NCBI RefSeq assembly: GCF_030813795.1
Contig: NZ_JAUSUX010000002.1
Location: 1-64,000, forward strand
DNA from: Desulfofundulus luciae
GTDB lineage: Bacteria; Bacillota; Desulfotomaculia; Desulfotomaculales; Desulfovirgulaceae
Direction: 5' to 3'
DNA length: 64,000 nucleotides
Part shown: one piece after another, positions 50,620 to 59,306 of the stretch
Numbering within the stretch: the first letter of the stretch is position 1
How the letters are laid out: each line of letters begins with the position of its first letter
Translations under genes and position numbers: made by a program
Notes under the pieces: model-generated
What the model was told of the DNA's origin: nothing
The model's input: the letters and a program-made list of their open reading frames with translations, nothing else
Database searches by the model: none

Positions 50620-50919
50620 ATGGAACTGGAAACCATCGAACAATTCAGGAATTTGGTCCTTAAGTTGGGGCTTCCCAGGACGGACATGGTTTTGTTTGGG
50701 ATTGTCTGCCCCTACTGCGGCAAGAACGACCGCATCAGGCCGCTGGAACCGCCGGAGGAACTGAACGAAGAAGATCTGGGTCGGACAAATATGGATCTCT
50801 ACCGCAGGATATGGAGTGAATTGCAGCCTAAAGACGTCCTGGCCGTGTGTAAATTTTGCCATAACATTATGCACTTGCAGGGCGAGGCTAAAAAAGCAAT
50901 ACCATTGTATGAATGGTAG
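50620..50919 (+). CDS. Small zinc-ribbon-like protein
   Basis: This 99-residue protein has two Cys pairs, GIVCPYCGKND and AVCKFCHNIMH, separated by about 50 residues, forming a likely zinc ribbon. No named family is recognised. It lies 14 nt after the mini-SMC gene and 15 nt before a CobW GTPase. COG0523 GTPases deliver metal to zinc proteins, so it could be a client or adaptor (inference). Confidence 0.72.
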   Translation: MELETIEQFRNLVLKLGLPRTDMVLFGIVCPYCGKNDRIRPLEPPEELNEEDLGRTNMDLYRRIWSELQPKDVLAVCKFCHNIMHLQGEAKKAIPLYEW

Positions 50920-50934
50920 CCAGGGGGGGAAACC

Positions 50935-51957
50935 ATGGCTGACTTCACAGACGTTTATCTCATTACCGGGTTTTTGGGCAGCGGAAAAACCACTTTTTTG
51001 AATCGTCTCATCCGCCAGTTTCCCAGGAACCGGAAATTGATGGTATTAATGAATGAGTTTGGTGAAATTGGCGTTGACGGCACGCTGGTGGCCGGTGAAG
51101 ACCTGGATATCCTGGAAATCAGCAAGGGGTCCATCTTTTGCGCCTGCGTGAAAACGGATTTTATCAAGGGCCTTTACGAGATTGCCCAAAAAATCAAGCC
51201 GGACATTTTGTTGATTGAATCTACCGGTGTGGCCAATCCCGTTGACCTCAAAAAGGACCTGAACTTGCCCATATTTAAGGGTCGTTTTCAGTTTAAAGAG
51301 CAGTTTTGCATTATCGATGCGGCCAACTTCCTGGATGCCTTCCAGGTCTATGCTTCGGTGGAAAAGCAAATATCCTCCTCCACCAGATTTATTATCAACA
51401 AGATCGACCTGGCTTCCCGGGAGCAGGTTGAAGAAATAAAAAATCTCGTAAAAAAGTACCACCCCGATCCCCACTTTTACGAGGCAACATATGCCGATAT
51501 AAACGTGGCCGAGCTTTTATCTTTGGAGCAGCCGCTTGAAGGCGTGAGGTATGAACCGGGGCGTCCAATGAGCGAAGAGGAACTGGAACGGTACGTGGAA
51601 GAGCTGTTGTCCGATATTCATGAATCCCTTACGCCCCCCGACCTGCTAATGTCTGCATCCTTTTTCTGGAAGGGAGGCGCGCTATCCGATCTCCGGGAAA
51701 TGACGGCCCGGTTACCCCGGGAAGTGCTCCGGGTAAAGGGCTTTGTGCAAATAGAGGGCCGGCTTCACCTGTACAACTATGTGATGGGCCAGTGCACCAT
51801 TGAAATGCAAGATGTGCCGGTGAAGGAGAATCAGATCAATGTGCTGGTCTTTATTGCCCCGCCGCAAATCATGCCGGCAGTGGAAAAGCTCATGGGCGAT
51901 TTTAACTTTGTGAAAACGGGGGAAATCAACCGCCAGGAATTTTTTCAAAAGCGGTAG
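50935..51957 (+). CDS. CobW/COG0523-family GTPase (copy 2)
   Basis: This 340-residue GTPase has TGFLGSGKTTFLNRLI, the metal motif GSIFCACVKTD (C-A-C), IESTGVANPVDLKKD, and NKIDLASREQ. The C-terminal half has the CobW_C-like domain (FFWKGGALSDLREMTARLPR and the strand LRVKGFVQIEGRLHLYN). It belongs to the Sec locus by spacing. Probably a metallochaperone for cobalt, zinc or a corrinoid protein. Confidence 0.9.
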   Translation: MADFTDVYLITGFLGSGKTTFLNRLIRQFPRNRKLMVLMNEFGEIGVDGTLVAGEDLDILEISKGSIFCACVKTDFIKGLYEIAQKIKPDILLIESTGVANPVDLKKDLNLPIFKGRFQFKEQFCIIDAANFLDAFQVYASVEKQISSSTRFIINKIDLASREQVEEIKNLVKKYHPDPHFYEATYADINVAELLSLEQPLEGVRYEPGRPMSEEELERYVEELLSDIHESLTPPDLLMSASFFWKGGALSDLREMTARLPREVLRVKGFVQIEGRLHLYNYVMGQCTIEMQDVPVKENQINVLVFIAPPQIMPAVEKLMGDFNFVKTGEINRQEFFQKR

Positions 51958-51973
51958 TTTGCAGGAGGTAATT

Positions 51974-52795
51974 ATGCGTATTGTCTCGCTGGTACCCGGT
52001 CATACGGAAACCCTTTTCGCCTTGGGGCTTGGCGAGAAGGTGGTGGGGGTTACCGCCCACTGTGATTACCCACCACAGGCAACGGGTAAAGAACAGGTTG
52101 GTCTTTTTAACCGTCCGGACGTAGGCAGGATTATCTCGTTGCGGCCCGACCTAGTCCTGGCCGGGGGAGCTATACACCGGGGTTGCGTGGAAGAGCTGCG
52201 CCGGGCGGGAATAACGGTTTTTGACTTTGCACCCCGCCGGGTTGCGGAACTGCTGGAGGGAATGGAAGAGATAGTGCGTATTACACTGGCCGGTGAAGCG
52301 GGCCGTTCGGCGGTGGCCACGTTCAGGGCCAGAGTAGCCGGGCTCCGCGAAAAGGTGGCACGCCGTTCCCGTATCAGGGTTCTTTTTGTCATGGGTGAGA
52401 AGACCCTGGTTACGCCCGGACCGGCTTCCTGCCAGTATGACGCCCTGAGAGTGGCCGGAGCTGATCTTTTGCCCGCCGCCTACGAACCCGCCGTTTTGCT
52501 TTCCCGTAGCGAGATACGTCGCTTTAACCCGGAAGTAATTTTGGCCTGCGGTCGGGTTTCCGGTGAACCGCCAAAAAAGAGGTGCCCGGGCTGCGACCTG
52601 CCGGAACGCCCCTGCGTACGGGATGTGGCAGACATGCTGAACCACCCCCTGTTGACGGGGGTTGACGCGGTAGAGAAGAAATGCGTCCATGCCGTTCCCT
52701 GCCACTGGTTGTGCCGGCCCGGACCACGCCTAATCGACGGGATGGAGAGGGTGGCCCAACTGTTGCAGAAAATTTCTCGTCCGCTAACCGGCTAA
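51974..52795 (+). CDS. Cytosolic BtuF/FecB-like corrinoid-binding protein
   Basis: This 273-residue protein has the bilobed periplasmic-binding fold of BtuF: RIVSLVPGHTETLFALGLGE, VGVTAHCDYP, ISLRPDLVLAGG. It has no signal peptide or lipobox, and no ABC permease or ATPase lies near it, so it stays in the cytoplasm. A cysteine-rich insertion KKRCPGCDLPERPC, plus CVHAVPCHW, could bind Fe-S or zinc. Its ATG follows GCAGGAGGT, 16 nt after the CobW gene. It may hold or shuttle cobalamin for the corrinoid proteins. Confidence 0.83.
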   Translation: MRIVSLVPGHTETLFALGLGEKVVGVTAHCDYPPQATGKEQVGLFNRPDVGRIISLRPDLVLAGGAIHRGCVEELRRAGITVFDFAPRRVAELLEGMEEIVRITLAGEAGRSAVATFRARVAGLREKVARRSRIRVLFVMGEKTLVTPGPASCQYDALRVAGADLLPAAYEPAVLLSRSEIRRFNPEVILACGRVSGEPPKKRCPGCDLPERPCVRDVADMLNHPLLTGVDAVEKKCVHAVPCHWLCRPGPRLIDGMERVAQLLQKISRPLTG

Positions 52796-53174
52796 AATAA
52801 ACCATTCAGGGGGCTGTTTTGACCGTTGAAGAAAAGAATCTTGCGCTGGTGCGGCAACCGTTTTACACTCTTTAAAAGAGGTTTTGAAAGGAAAGAAAGT
52901 TTTGTTGTGGCTAAAAGTTTAGTAGAAGAGCAATAATTATCAACCCTATAATCATGCAGGTGTAATTTTAATTTAACTTATAGAAAAAAAAAGGGGGGTA
53001 GAGCAACCGAAAAGGAGGGGCAAATTTCCGGCCGTGGTTTTTGGGCTTGCGCAGGTGATTACTAACTTTTTAGAGACTTTAACAGTGGCTTGCTGCTGAC
53101 GTTGCAGGATGACCGAACTGTAATTTTAACCGTTCGGTTAAGAAAACAATTGTTAAAAGAAAGGAGAATGGGAA
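52796..53174. other. Intergenic region between the two methyltransferase loci
   Basis: 379 nt, AT-rich in the middle, without a supported gene. Two orphan ribosome-site-like strings occur (AAGGGGGGTAG near 52991 and AAAGGAGGGGC near 53010), neither leading to a coding frame. It probably holds the promoter of the operon starting at 53175. Confidence 0.4.
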
Positions 53175-53840
53175 ATGACACCTGAAAGGGAAAAGGACAT
53201 TCTGGGGAGACTGGCCGAGGGTGTACTCAATTATGATGAGGAAATGGTGCGCCAGGCGGCCCAGGAGGCACTGGATGAGGGGATGGACGCAAATAAGGCG
53301 GTTTTTGATGGATTGGTGGCCGGTATGAAGGAAGCAGGTGACTTGTATGAAAAACAGGAGTACTTTGTCCCCGAGCTCCTTATGTGCGCCGATGCTTTGT
53401 ACGCCGGGCTGGAAATACTCCGTCCGCATATGAAATCAACGAAAGAAGGCGGCGGGGTAAAAGGCCAGGTGGTCATGGGAGTAGTGCAGGGAGACGTGCA
53501 CGATATCGGCAAAAACCTGGTGAAGATCATGTTTGAAGCTTCCGGTTTTGAGGTGCACGACCTGGGCAAAGACGTGCCCTTAGAGAAGTTCGTGGAGGAA
53601 CAACTGAGAACCGATTCGGAGATTGTGGCCCTCTCGGCCATGATGACCACCACCATGGTGGGCATGAAAGATATTATTAAAGCTATTAAGGAGAAGAACC
53701 CCAAGGCCAAAATTATGATTGGCGGTGCTCCGGTAACCGATGAGATTGCCGACCGTTTTGGCGCGGATGGTTATGCCAAAGATGCCAGCAACGCCCTGAA
53801 GGAAGCCATAAACATGATCGCTTCTTTAAGAGAGTTGTAA
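53175..53840 (+). CDS. Corrinoid-binding methyl carrier protein of locus 3
   Basis: This 221-residue protein has the helical cap (DEGMDANKAVFDGLVAGMKE, PELLMCADALYAGL) and B12 domain with VQGDVHDIGKNLVKIMF (DVHDIG variant), SAMMTTTMVGMKDI and GGAPVTDEIADRFGADG. AAAGGAG precedes the ATG. It heads a compact operon with RACo, MtrH-like, flavin-binding and UroD proteins, which together make a full methyl-transfer system. Confidence 0.93.
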   Translation: MTPEREKDILGRLAEGVLNYDEEMVRQAAQEALDEGMDANKAVFDGLVAGMKEAGDLYEKQEYFVPELLMCADALYAGLEILRPHMKSTKEGGGVKGQVVMGVVQGDVHDIGKNLVKIMFEASGFEVHDLGKDVPLEKFVEEQLRTDSEIVALSAMMTTTMVGMKDIIKAIKEKNPKAKIMIGGAPVTDEIADRFGADGYAKDASNALKEAINMIASLREL

Positions 53841-53858
53841 GGGGAGGATGAAGCAAAA

Positions 53859-55808
53859 GTGCAGCACCAGGTAATCTTTCAGCCTTCCGGGCGCCGGGGA
53901 ATGGTGGAGCGGGGTATCACCCTGCTGGAAGCGGCCAGGGAACTGGGTGTGGACATTGAAAACCTCTGTGGCGGTGCCAAGGTCTGTGGGAAATGCAAGG
54001 TTAAAATAGAAGAAGGTTTTTTTGAAAAATTCGGCATCGAGTCCAGCATGGAGCATCTTTCTCCACTCCAGGAGGAAGAAAGGGATTGCCTTAACGAAGC
54101 GGAACTGGCGGACAATTACCGCCTGGCCTGCTGCTGCGAAGTGCTGGGCGATGTGCTGGTCTTCGTGCCTGAAGAAAGCCGGGGAGCCAAGCAGGTGGTG
54201 CTGGAAACCGGCAAGGAACGGAAATTCAACCTGAACCCCGCCGTGCGCAAATATTATGTGGAAATGCCGGAAGCCACCCTGGAGGACCACCGGGGTGATT
54301 TCGAGCGCCTGCGGGAAGCCCTTCACGAGCACCACGGCCTGCCGGCGGACCTGGAAATCGACTACTTTGTGTTGCGGGACCTGCCCAATGTGGTCCGGGA
54401 AGGCCGGTGGAAGGTGACGGCGACCGTTTGGAACAACCGGGAAATTATCCGGGTGGAGCCCGGAATGAAGGATACCCTGGTCGGCCTGGCCGTAGATATC
54501 GGTACCACCACGGTGGCCGCCTACCTCTGCGATTTACGTACAGGGCAGGTGCTGGTGGTTGACTCCATGATGAACCCCCAGGTGCGCTACGGCGAAGATG
54601 TGCTCTCCCGGATTACCTACTCCATGATGAATGAAGATGGTCTGGAGAAAATGCACCAGGCCATTATCGAAGGGCTGAACACCCTGGCCCAGCGCATGAC
54701 CGAAAAGGTCGGCCTTTTGCCCACCGATATCGTAGATATGACCCTGGTCTTCAACACCGCCATGCAGCATATCGCCCTCTGTATTGATCCCAAATTCCTC
54801 GGTCGTTCTCCTTTTGCCCCGGGGACCAAGCAATCAAGGAACATCAAGGCCCGCGATCTGGGCGTTAACATCTGCCGTGCCGCCATTATCCATACCCTTC
54901 CCGTGGAATCTGGCTTTGTCGGCCCGGACAACGTGGCCGTGCTCATTGCCGAAGAACCTTACCGGGAACCGGAGAAAATCCGCCTCATCATTGACATCGG
55001 TACCAACGGTGAAATCGATCTGGGCAACGAAAAGCGCCTGCTCTGCACTTCCTGCGCCACCGGCCCGGCCCTGGAAGGGGCCCAGATCAAGTTCGGCATG
55101 CGTGCCGCACCGGGAGCCATTGAAAAGATACGCATCAATCCCGAAACCCTGGAGGTTTCCTACAAGGTTATCGGACAGGAGAAGTGGTACCCGGAAATTC
55201 AAAAAACGGAGGCCAAAGGTATTTGTGGTTCCGGGATTATCGATATGGTGGCGCAGCTTTTCCGTTCCGGCGTCATCGATCGCTCCGGCCGGTTTAACAT
55301 GAAGATCAATCACCCCCGGGTTCGCCGCGGTGCCGACGGTAAACCGGAGTTTGTGGTGGCCTGGGCCGAGGAAACGGCCATCGGCAAGGATATCACCTTC
55401 ACCCAGGCCGACGTTAGGGCGGTGCAACTGGCCAAGGCGGCCCTATACGTTGGGGCCAAATATCTGATGGAGAAGCTGGGCGTGGATAAGGTGGACAGCG
55501 TAACCCTGGCCGGTGCCTTTGGCAGTTACATTGACCGGGAAAGCGCCATGGTCATCGGCATGTTCCCGGACTGCGATCTGGAAAACGTGCAGGCTGTGGG
55601 TAACGCCGCCGGGGATGGTGCCAAGCTGGCCCTGCTGGACGTCGGCAAACGGGAAGAGGCGGCCTGGATTGCCCGGCGGGTGGAATTTGTGGAGACGGCC
55701 ATTGAACCGGACTTCCAGACCCGTTTTGCCGCCGCCATGGCGTTACCGCACTCAACGGATAAGTTCCCCCACATCCAGCACATTCTGGATGCCATTCCCA
55801 AACGCTAA
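53859..55808 (+). CDS. RACo-type reductive activator of corrinoid proteins (copy 2)
   Basis: This 649-residue activator has an N-terminal 2Fe-2S domain with Cys37, Cys43, Cys46 and Cys91 (C-X5-C-X2-C-X44-C), the ASKHA segments VGLAVDIGTTTVAAYLCDL and LIIDIGTNGEIDLG, and AGAFGSYIDRESAMVIGMFP. It differs from the copy at 5672 by a longer spacing to the last cysteine and a longer C-terminus. GTG start. It should reduce the Co(II) form of the carrier at 53175 with ATP. Confidence 0.94.
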   Translation: MQHQVIFQPSGRRGMVERGITLLEAARELGVDIENLCGGAKVCGKCKVKIEEGFFEKFGIESSMEHLSPLQEEERDCLNEAELADNYRLACCCEVLGDVLVFVPEESRGAKQVVLETGKERKFNLNPAVRKYYVEMPEATLEDHRGDFERLREALHEHHGLPADLEIDYFVLRDLPNVVREGRWKVTATVWNNREIIRVEPGMKDTLVGLAVDIGTTTVAAYLCDLRTGQVLVVDSMMNPQVRYGEDVLSRITYSMMNEDGLEKMHQAIIEGLNTLAQRMTEKVGLLPTDIVDMTLVFNTAMQHIALCIDPKFLGRSPFAPGTKQSRNIKARDLGVNICRAAIIHTLPVESGFVGPDNVAVLIAEEPYREPEKIRLIIDIGTNGEIDLGNEKRLLCTSCATGPALEGAQIKFGMRAAPGAIEKIRINPETLEVSYKVIGQEKWYPEIQKTEAKGICGSGIIDMVAQLFRSGVIDRSGRFNMKINHPRVRRGADGKPEFVVAWAEETAIGKDITFTQADVRAVQLAKAALYVGAKYLMEKLGVDKVDSVTLAGAFGSYIDRESAMVIGMFPDCDLENVQAVGNAAGDGAKLALLDVGKREEAAWIARRVEFVETAIEPDFQTRFAAAMALPHSTDKFPHIQHILDAIPKR

Positions 55809-55822
55809 AGGAGGATTGTATC

Positions 55823-56758
55823 GTGTTTAAACTGAGCCGTCCCCAGCGGGTGTGCCGCATCGGCCGGTGGAACATCGGCGGACAGCCCGGGGAAAACCCG
55901 CCCCTGCTGATTTCCTCCATGTTTCATAACGGTGATCGAATTCTGGAGTCCCGCAAAGAAAGGAAGTTCGACCGGGAAAAGGCAAAAGAATATGTTAAAC
56001 GGCAGGAAGAACTTTCGGCCCAAACGGGCATACCGGCCCTGGTGGCCATGGTGGCCACTTCAGTGGATGAGATGAAGACCTACATTGACTTTTTCCTGAG
56101 CATCAGCGACCAGCCCTTCGGGATCGACGTGTGGGTGGAAAAAACCCGGCTGGAAGTGGCCGAATACATTGCCCGGCTGGGCATCCAGGACCGGGTGCTG
56201 TACAACAGCATCACCCCCTGGGACAAGGACATCCCCGGCCAGGTGGCCCGCCTGAAGGAACTGGGCATCAAACACGTGGTGGTCCAGGCCTTCAACCAGG
56301 AAGATCAGACCCCCAAAGGGCGGGTAACCGGGCTCAAGAAGATGCTGGACATAATTGGCGAGGGCACCTTTGAAACCATCCTGGTGGATACTGCCGTAAT
56401 GAACCTGCCCTCCACCTCTTTCTCCTGTATTGCCTGCCGGCTGGTCAAGGAAGAATTCGGCTGGCCCGCCGGGGTGGCTTCCTCCAACGGCACCTACATG
56501 TGGAAGGCGGCCCGGGAAATGTGGGGCAGTGAAGGTTTCAACGCTATGAATGCCGCCGGGCAGGCCATTGCCGCCCTGCTCTGGAGCGACCTGCTGTTCA
56601 GCGGCCCAATTGTCAACATTCCGAAAATTATCCCTGCCGTCACCACCGCCAGTCTGATGCTGTCAACGCTGGTTTACGACGAAACTGGTAAACTGCCGCC
56701 GAACCAGGATCACCCCCTGTACAAATTCTTTGCAGACTTTGTGAAGCAACTGCAGTGA
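55823..56758 (+). CDS. MtrH-family methyltetrahydropterin methyltransferase
   Basis: This 311-residue protein resembles subunit H of methyl-H4MPT:coenzyme M methyltransferase: CRIGRWNIGGQPGENPPLLI, FHNGDRILESRKERKFDREK, GLKKMLDIIGEGTF, ASSNGTYMWKA. MtrH-like proteins in bacteria exchange the methyl between corrinoid proteins and tetrahydrofolate. It replaces the AcsE-like enzyme used in locus 1. GTG start after AAAGGAGG. Architecture resembles the Mto systems of methoxydotrophs, which pair MtrH-like, corrinoid and demethylase proteins. Confidence 0.92.
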   Translation: MFKLSRPQRVCRIGRWNIGGQPGENPPLLISSMFHNGDRILESRKERKFDREKAKEYVKRQEELSAQTGIPALVAMVATSVDEMKTYIDFFLSISDQPFGIDVWVEKTRLEVAEYIARLGIQDRVLYNSITPWDKDIPGQVARLKELGIKHVVVQAFNQEDQTPKGRVTGLKKMLDIIGEGTFETILVDTAVMNLPSTSFSCIACRLVKEEFGWPAGVASSNGTYMWKAAREMWGSEGFNAMNAAGQAIAALLWSDLLFSGPIVNIPKIIPAVTTASLMLSTLVYDETGKLPPNQDHPLYKFFADFVKQLQ

Positions 56759-56804
56759 TCAGGTTGTACCGGGTGCCGGATGTCAAAAAAGGAGGAAACC
56801 GGTT

Positions 56805-57200
56805 ATGCCTAAAATTACTGAAGAAATGAGGAATATGGTTGAAAAGGAGCAGTGTTTTATTGTTACCGCCGATAAGACGGGGCAGCCTTCCGCTGCCCCC
56901 AAGGGCTCCATGCTGGTGCTTGATGAGCAAACGCTGGCCTACGGGGAACTGGTAGGCAAACAGACCTACCGCAACCTGCTGGAAAACCCTAAGGTGGCTG
57001 TGGTGGTTACCGACCGCCAGGCGCTGAAAGGTTACCGGTTCATGGGCCGGGCTGAGCTGCTCTCCGAAGGGCCGCTTTATGACCGTTTCGCCGAAAAGTT
57101 TGCTCAAATGGGCCTGCCCAAGCCGAAGGCAGCGGTCAAAATTATCGTGGAAGAAATTTACGATTTGTCAGTGCGCAACCCAGGTGTAAAAATCAGTTAA
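56805..57200 (+). CDS. Pyridoxamine-phosphate-oxidase-like flavin-binding protein
   Basis: This 131-residue split-barrel protein (EKEQCFIVTADKTGQPSAAP, KGSMLVLDEQTLAYGEL, NPKVAVVVTDRQALKGYRFM) belongs to the PNPOx-like family whose members bind FMN, F420 or heme. It lacks the C-terminal PNPOx dimerisation part. In this operon it may help electron transfer to the RACo activator, or be a redox sensor; function is unproven. AAAGGAGG precedes the ATG. Confidence 0.82.
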   Translation: MPKITEEMRNMVEKEQCFIVTADKTGQPSAAPKGSMLVLDEQTLAYGELVGKQTYRNLLENPKVAVVVTDRQALKGYRFMGRAELLSEGPLYDRFAEKFAQMGLPKPKAAVKIIVEEIYDLSVRNPGVKIS

Positions 57201-57212
57201 GGAGGTTACCTC

Positions 57213-58265
57213 ATGTCCATGAAACCGCGGGATAGGGTTCTGGGTCTTTTTGAAGGAAAAGAAGTGGACCGCATGGCCTGCTACAGTGGTATGGGCAACG
57301 TGACCACGGCGGGCCTGGAGCAACTGGGCTACAAGTTTGCCGAAGTGCACACGGACCCGGTAAAAATGGCCAATTCGGCGGCCACTTCCTATAAGCTGTT
57401 TGGTTATGAATGTGCCGTAGTTCCCTATGATATGTGCGTGGAAGCGGAGGCCATGGGCTGCGTCATGAACGCCTATGAGGACGTGGCGCACCTTTTGTAT
57501 CCGACCATCAAGGAGAAACTGATCCACTCCCCCGACGAAATGACCAAGGTAACTATTCCGGACAATATAGCCGAGCGGGGTCGTTTCCCCCTGGTGATGG
57601 AGGCCATTTCCCTGCTCAAAAAAGACATCGGCGACGAAGTGGCCATCGGTTCCTGGTTTTTAGGTCCCTTTACCCTGGCCGGCCAGTTAATGGACTTGAA
57701 CGACCTGTTCAAGCTGGTCTTTAAAAAACCCAATGAAGTGAACATTTTACTGGACAGGCTGGCCGACCTGATCATCACCATGGCCGCCAGATACCGGGAG
57801 GCCGGGGCGGACTACATCACCATCCGGGAAATGGGTGCCCCCACCGACGTGCTCAGCCCGCGGAGCTTCCGCCAGGTCATCAAACCGCATCTGGAAAAGA
57901 TCTTTAAAAACATTCCGTCGCCGAAAATCCTGCACATCTGCGGGGATACCAACCTGATTATCGGCCTCATGAACGAGTGCGGTGCCGACGCCATCAGCGT
58001 GGAGACGAAAAACGACCTGGCCAAGAGCCGGGCAACCATTGGTCCTGAACCGCTGCTCTTCGGCCACGTGGACGGATATAACGTCCTCTGCAACGGGACG
58101 CCGGAAGACGTGGAGAAAGCGGTCCTGGCCAGTATCGAAGGCGGCGTGGACGCCGTCTGGCCTTCCTGCGACATCTGGCCGACCGCTCCCCTGGAGAACC
58201 TGCGAGCTATGGTGGATACGGTTAAGAAATACGGTGCGGAAAAGTGGGCTCGCAAGAACAGGTAA
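57213..58265 (+). CDS. UroD/MtaA-family methyltransferase of locus 3
   Basis: This 350-residue protein has the complete MtaA-type zinc motif: His241-Ile-Cys243 in ILHICGDTN and Cys319 in WPSCDIWPTAPLEN (H-X-C-X75-C). It also has GSWFLGPFTLAGQL and EMGAPTDVLSPRSF. It probably demethylates a substrate onto the corrinoid protein at 53175, after which the MtrH-like protein moves the methyl to folate. It is the best internal comparison for the Sec enzyme at 44315, which has Sec in place of Cys319. AAGGAGG precedes the ATG. Confidence 0.9.
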   Translation: MSMKPRDRVLGLFEGKEVDRMACYSGMGNVTTAGLEQLGYKFAEVHTDPVKMANSAATSYKLFGYECAVVPYDMCVEAEAMGCVMNAYEDVAHLLYPTIKEKLIHSPDEMTKVTIPDNIAERGRFPLVMEAISLLKKDIGDEVAIGSWFLGPFTLAGQLMDLNDLFKLVFKKPNEVNILLDRLADLIITMAARYREAGADYITIREMGAPTDVLSPRSFRQVIKPHLEKIFKNIPSPKILHICGDTNLIIGLMNECGADAISVETKNDLAKSRATIGPEPLLFGHVDGYNVLCNGTPEDVEKAVLASIEGGVDAVWPSCDIWPTAPLENLRAMVDTVKKYGAEKWARKNR

Positions 58266-58369
58266 ACAAACACCCTTAAAGCGGGGCTGGTGAAAATCGC
58301 AGCCCCTTGCCCTGCCTGTGCAGGAGATTGTAAGCCGTAGTTTGGCTGTTTAGAATGGAGGCTTTCAGG

Positions 58370-59119
58370 ATGGCCATGGAAAGGGCACTGAAACAATCCC
58401 TGACGGCATTTGAAATAAAAAGATACCTGCTGGAACTGGGGGCCACCCTGGTGGGTTTTGGCGATGTCAGCGAGGGCCTGGCCGGGGAATTACGGCACCT
58501 GCCGGTAGCCATTTCCCTGGCCATCCGGCATCCCTCCCCCGGGCGAAACCTCATCCATACCACCCGGGGACCAATTTATTCTAACCGCTACCAGCAAATC
58601 GATTTAAAACTGGAACAATTGCAGAAGCGCCTGGTGTCCTTGCTGAAGAGCCACGGATTTAAATGCCTGGCCATACCCCCCGATTCCCACCGGCATGATA
58701 CCAGGTTTGTGGCTCGCCTGTACCCCCTCTTTCCCCACAAGACGGCGGCCACCTGCGCCGGCCTGGGCTGGATCGGCAAGAACGGTCTTCTGGTGAACGA
58801 AACCTACGGCCCCCGCTTGAGCTGGGCTACGGTGCTGACCAATGCCCCACTGGAGGTTTCTGCCACTCCTTATGTTTCCGGCCGCTGCGGCAAATGCCGC
58901 CGCTGTGTGGAAGCCTGCCCTGCGGGAGCCATTGCCGACCGGGAGTGGGTGCGGGATGAAGGGCTGGTGCCCCATATTGATGTGGAGGCCTGCCGCCGCC
59001 AGTTGGAAAAAAACCGGCAACAGGTGGGGGAGGATATTTGCGGTCTCTGCATTCTGGCCTGCCCCAGGGGGCAGGCTAGCCTCAAAGAAGTGCGGGTTCT
59101 CCGGTGGGTTTTAAGGTAA
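58370..59119 (+). CDS. QueG-like iron-sulfur protein
   Basis: This 249-residue protein has the epoxyqueuosine-reductase-like core (CAGLGWIGKNGLLVNETYGP) and two 4Fe-4S motifs, CGKCRRCVEACP and CGLCILACP, the latter with three cysteines. True QueG binds cobalamin and is about 380 residues with C-terminal HEAT-like repeats; this shorter form lacks them. Similar short proteins are found near corrinoid methyltransferases in anaerobes and may supply electrons to corrinoids. ATG 58370 follows GGAGG; ATG 58355 and 58376 are alternatives. Confidence 0.82.
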   Translation: MAMERALKQSLTAFEIKRYLLELGATLVGFGDVSEGLAGELRHLPVAISLAIRHPSPGRNLIHTTRGPIYSNRYQQIDLKLEQLQKRLVSLLKSHGFKCLAIPPDSHRHDTRFVARLYPLFPHKTAATCAGLGWIGKNGLLVNETYGPRLSWATVLTNAPLEVSATPYVSGRCGKCRRCVEACPAGAIADREWVRDEGLVPHIDVEACRRQLEKNRQQVGEDICGLCILACPRGQASLKEVRVLRWVLR

Positions 59120-59203
59120 AAACACTTAATTTTTCTTCTGCGGTAAGCGGACAATAGTTTTAGTATTTGCCCCGGAATTAATTAGTTTTTTATAAGACAT
59201 CCA

Positions 59204-59220
59204 TGCCGCTTTTAGCGGCA
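59204..59220. repeat. Small inverted repeat upstream of CobW copy 3
   Basis: TGCCGCT-TTT-AGCGGCA, a 7-bp stem with TTT loop, in the 187-nt AT-rich gap before the third CobW gene. No T-run follows; perhaps a weak terminator or a regulator site. Confidence 0.45.
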
Positions 59221-59306
59221 CCAGCGGATAATGAATTAATTAAATATAATGATTTGTTTAAATATTAAGTACATCATTGAAATTTTGTGAAAGGAACAGA
59301 TTAGAG

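Noticed and set aside
53032-53120. A GTG-led frame with an in-frame TGA before the locus 3 operon, considered as a further selenoprotein
   Set aside because: No similarity to any paralogue, no ribosome-site support at proper distance and no hairpin at SECIS distance.
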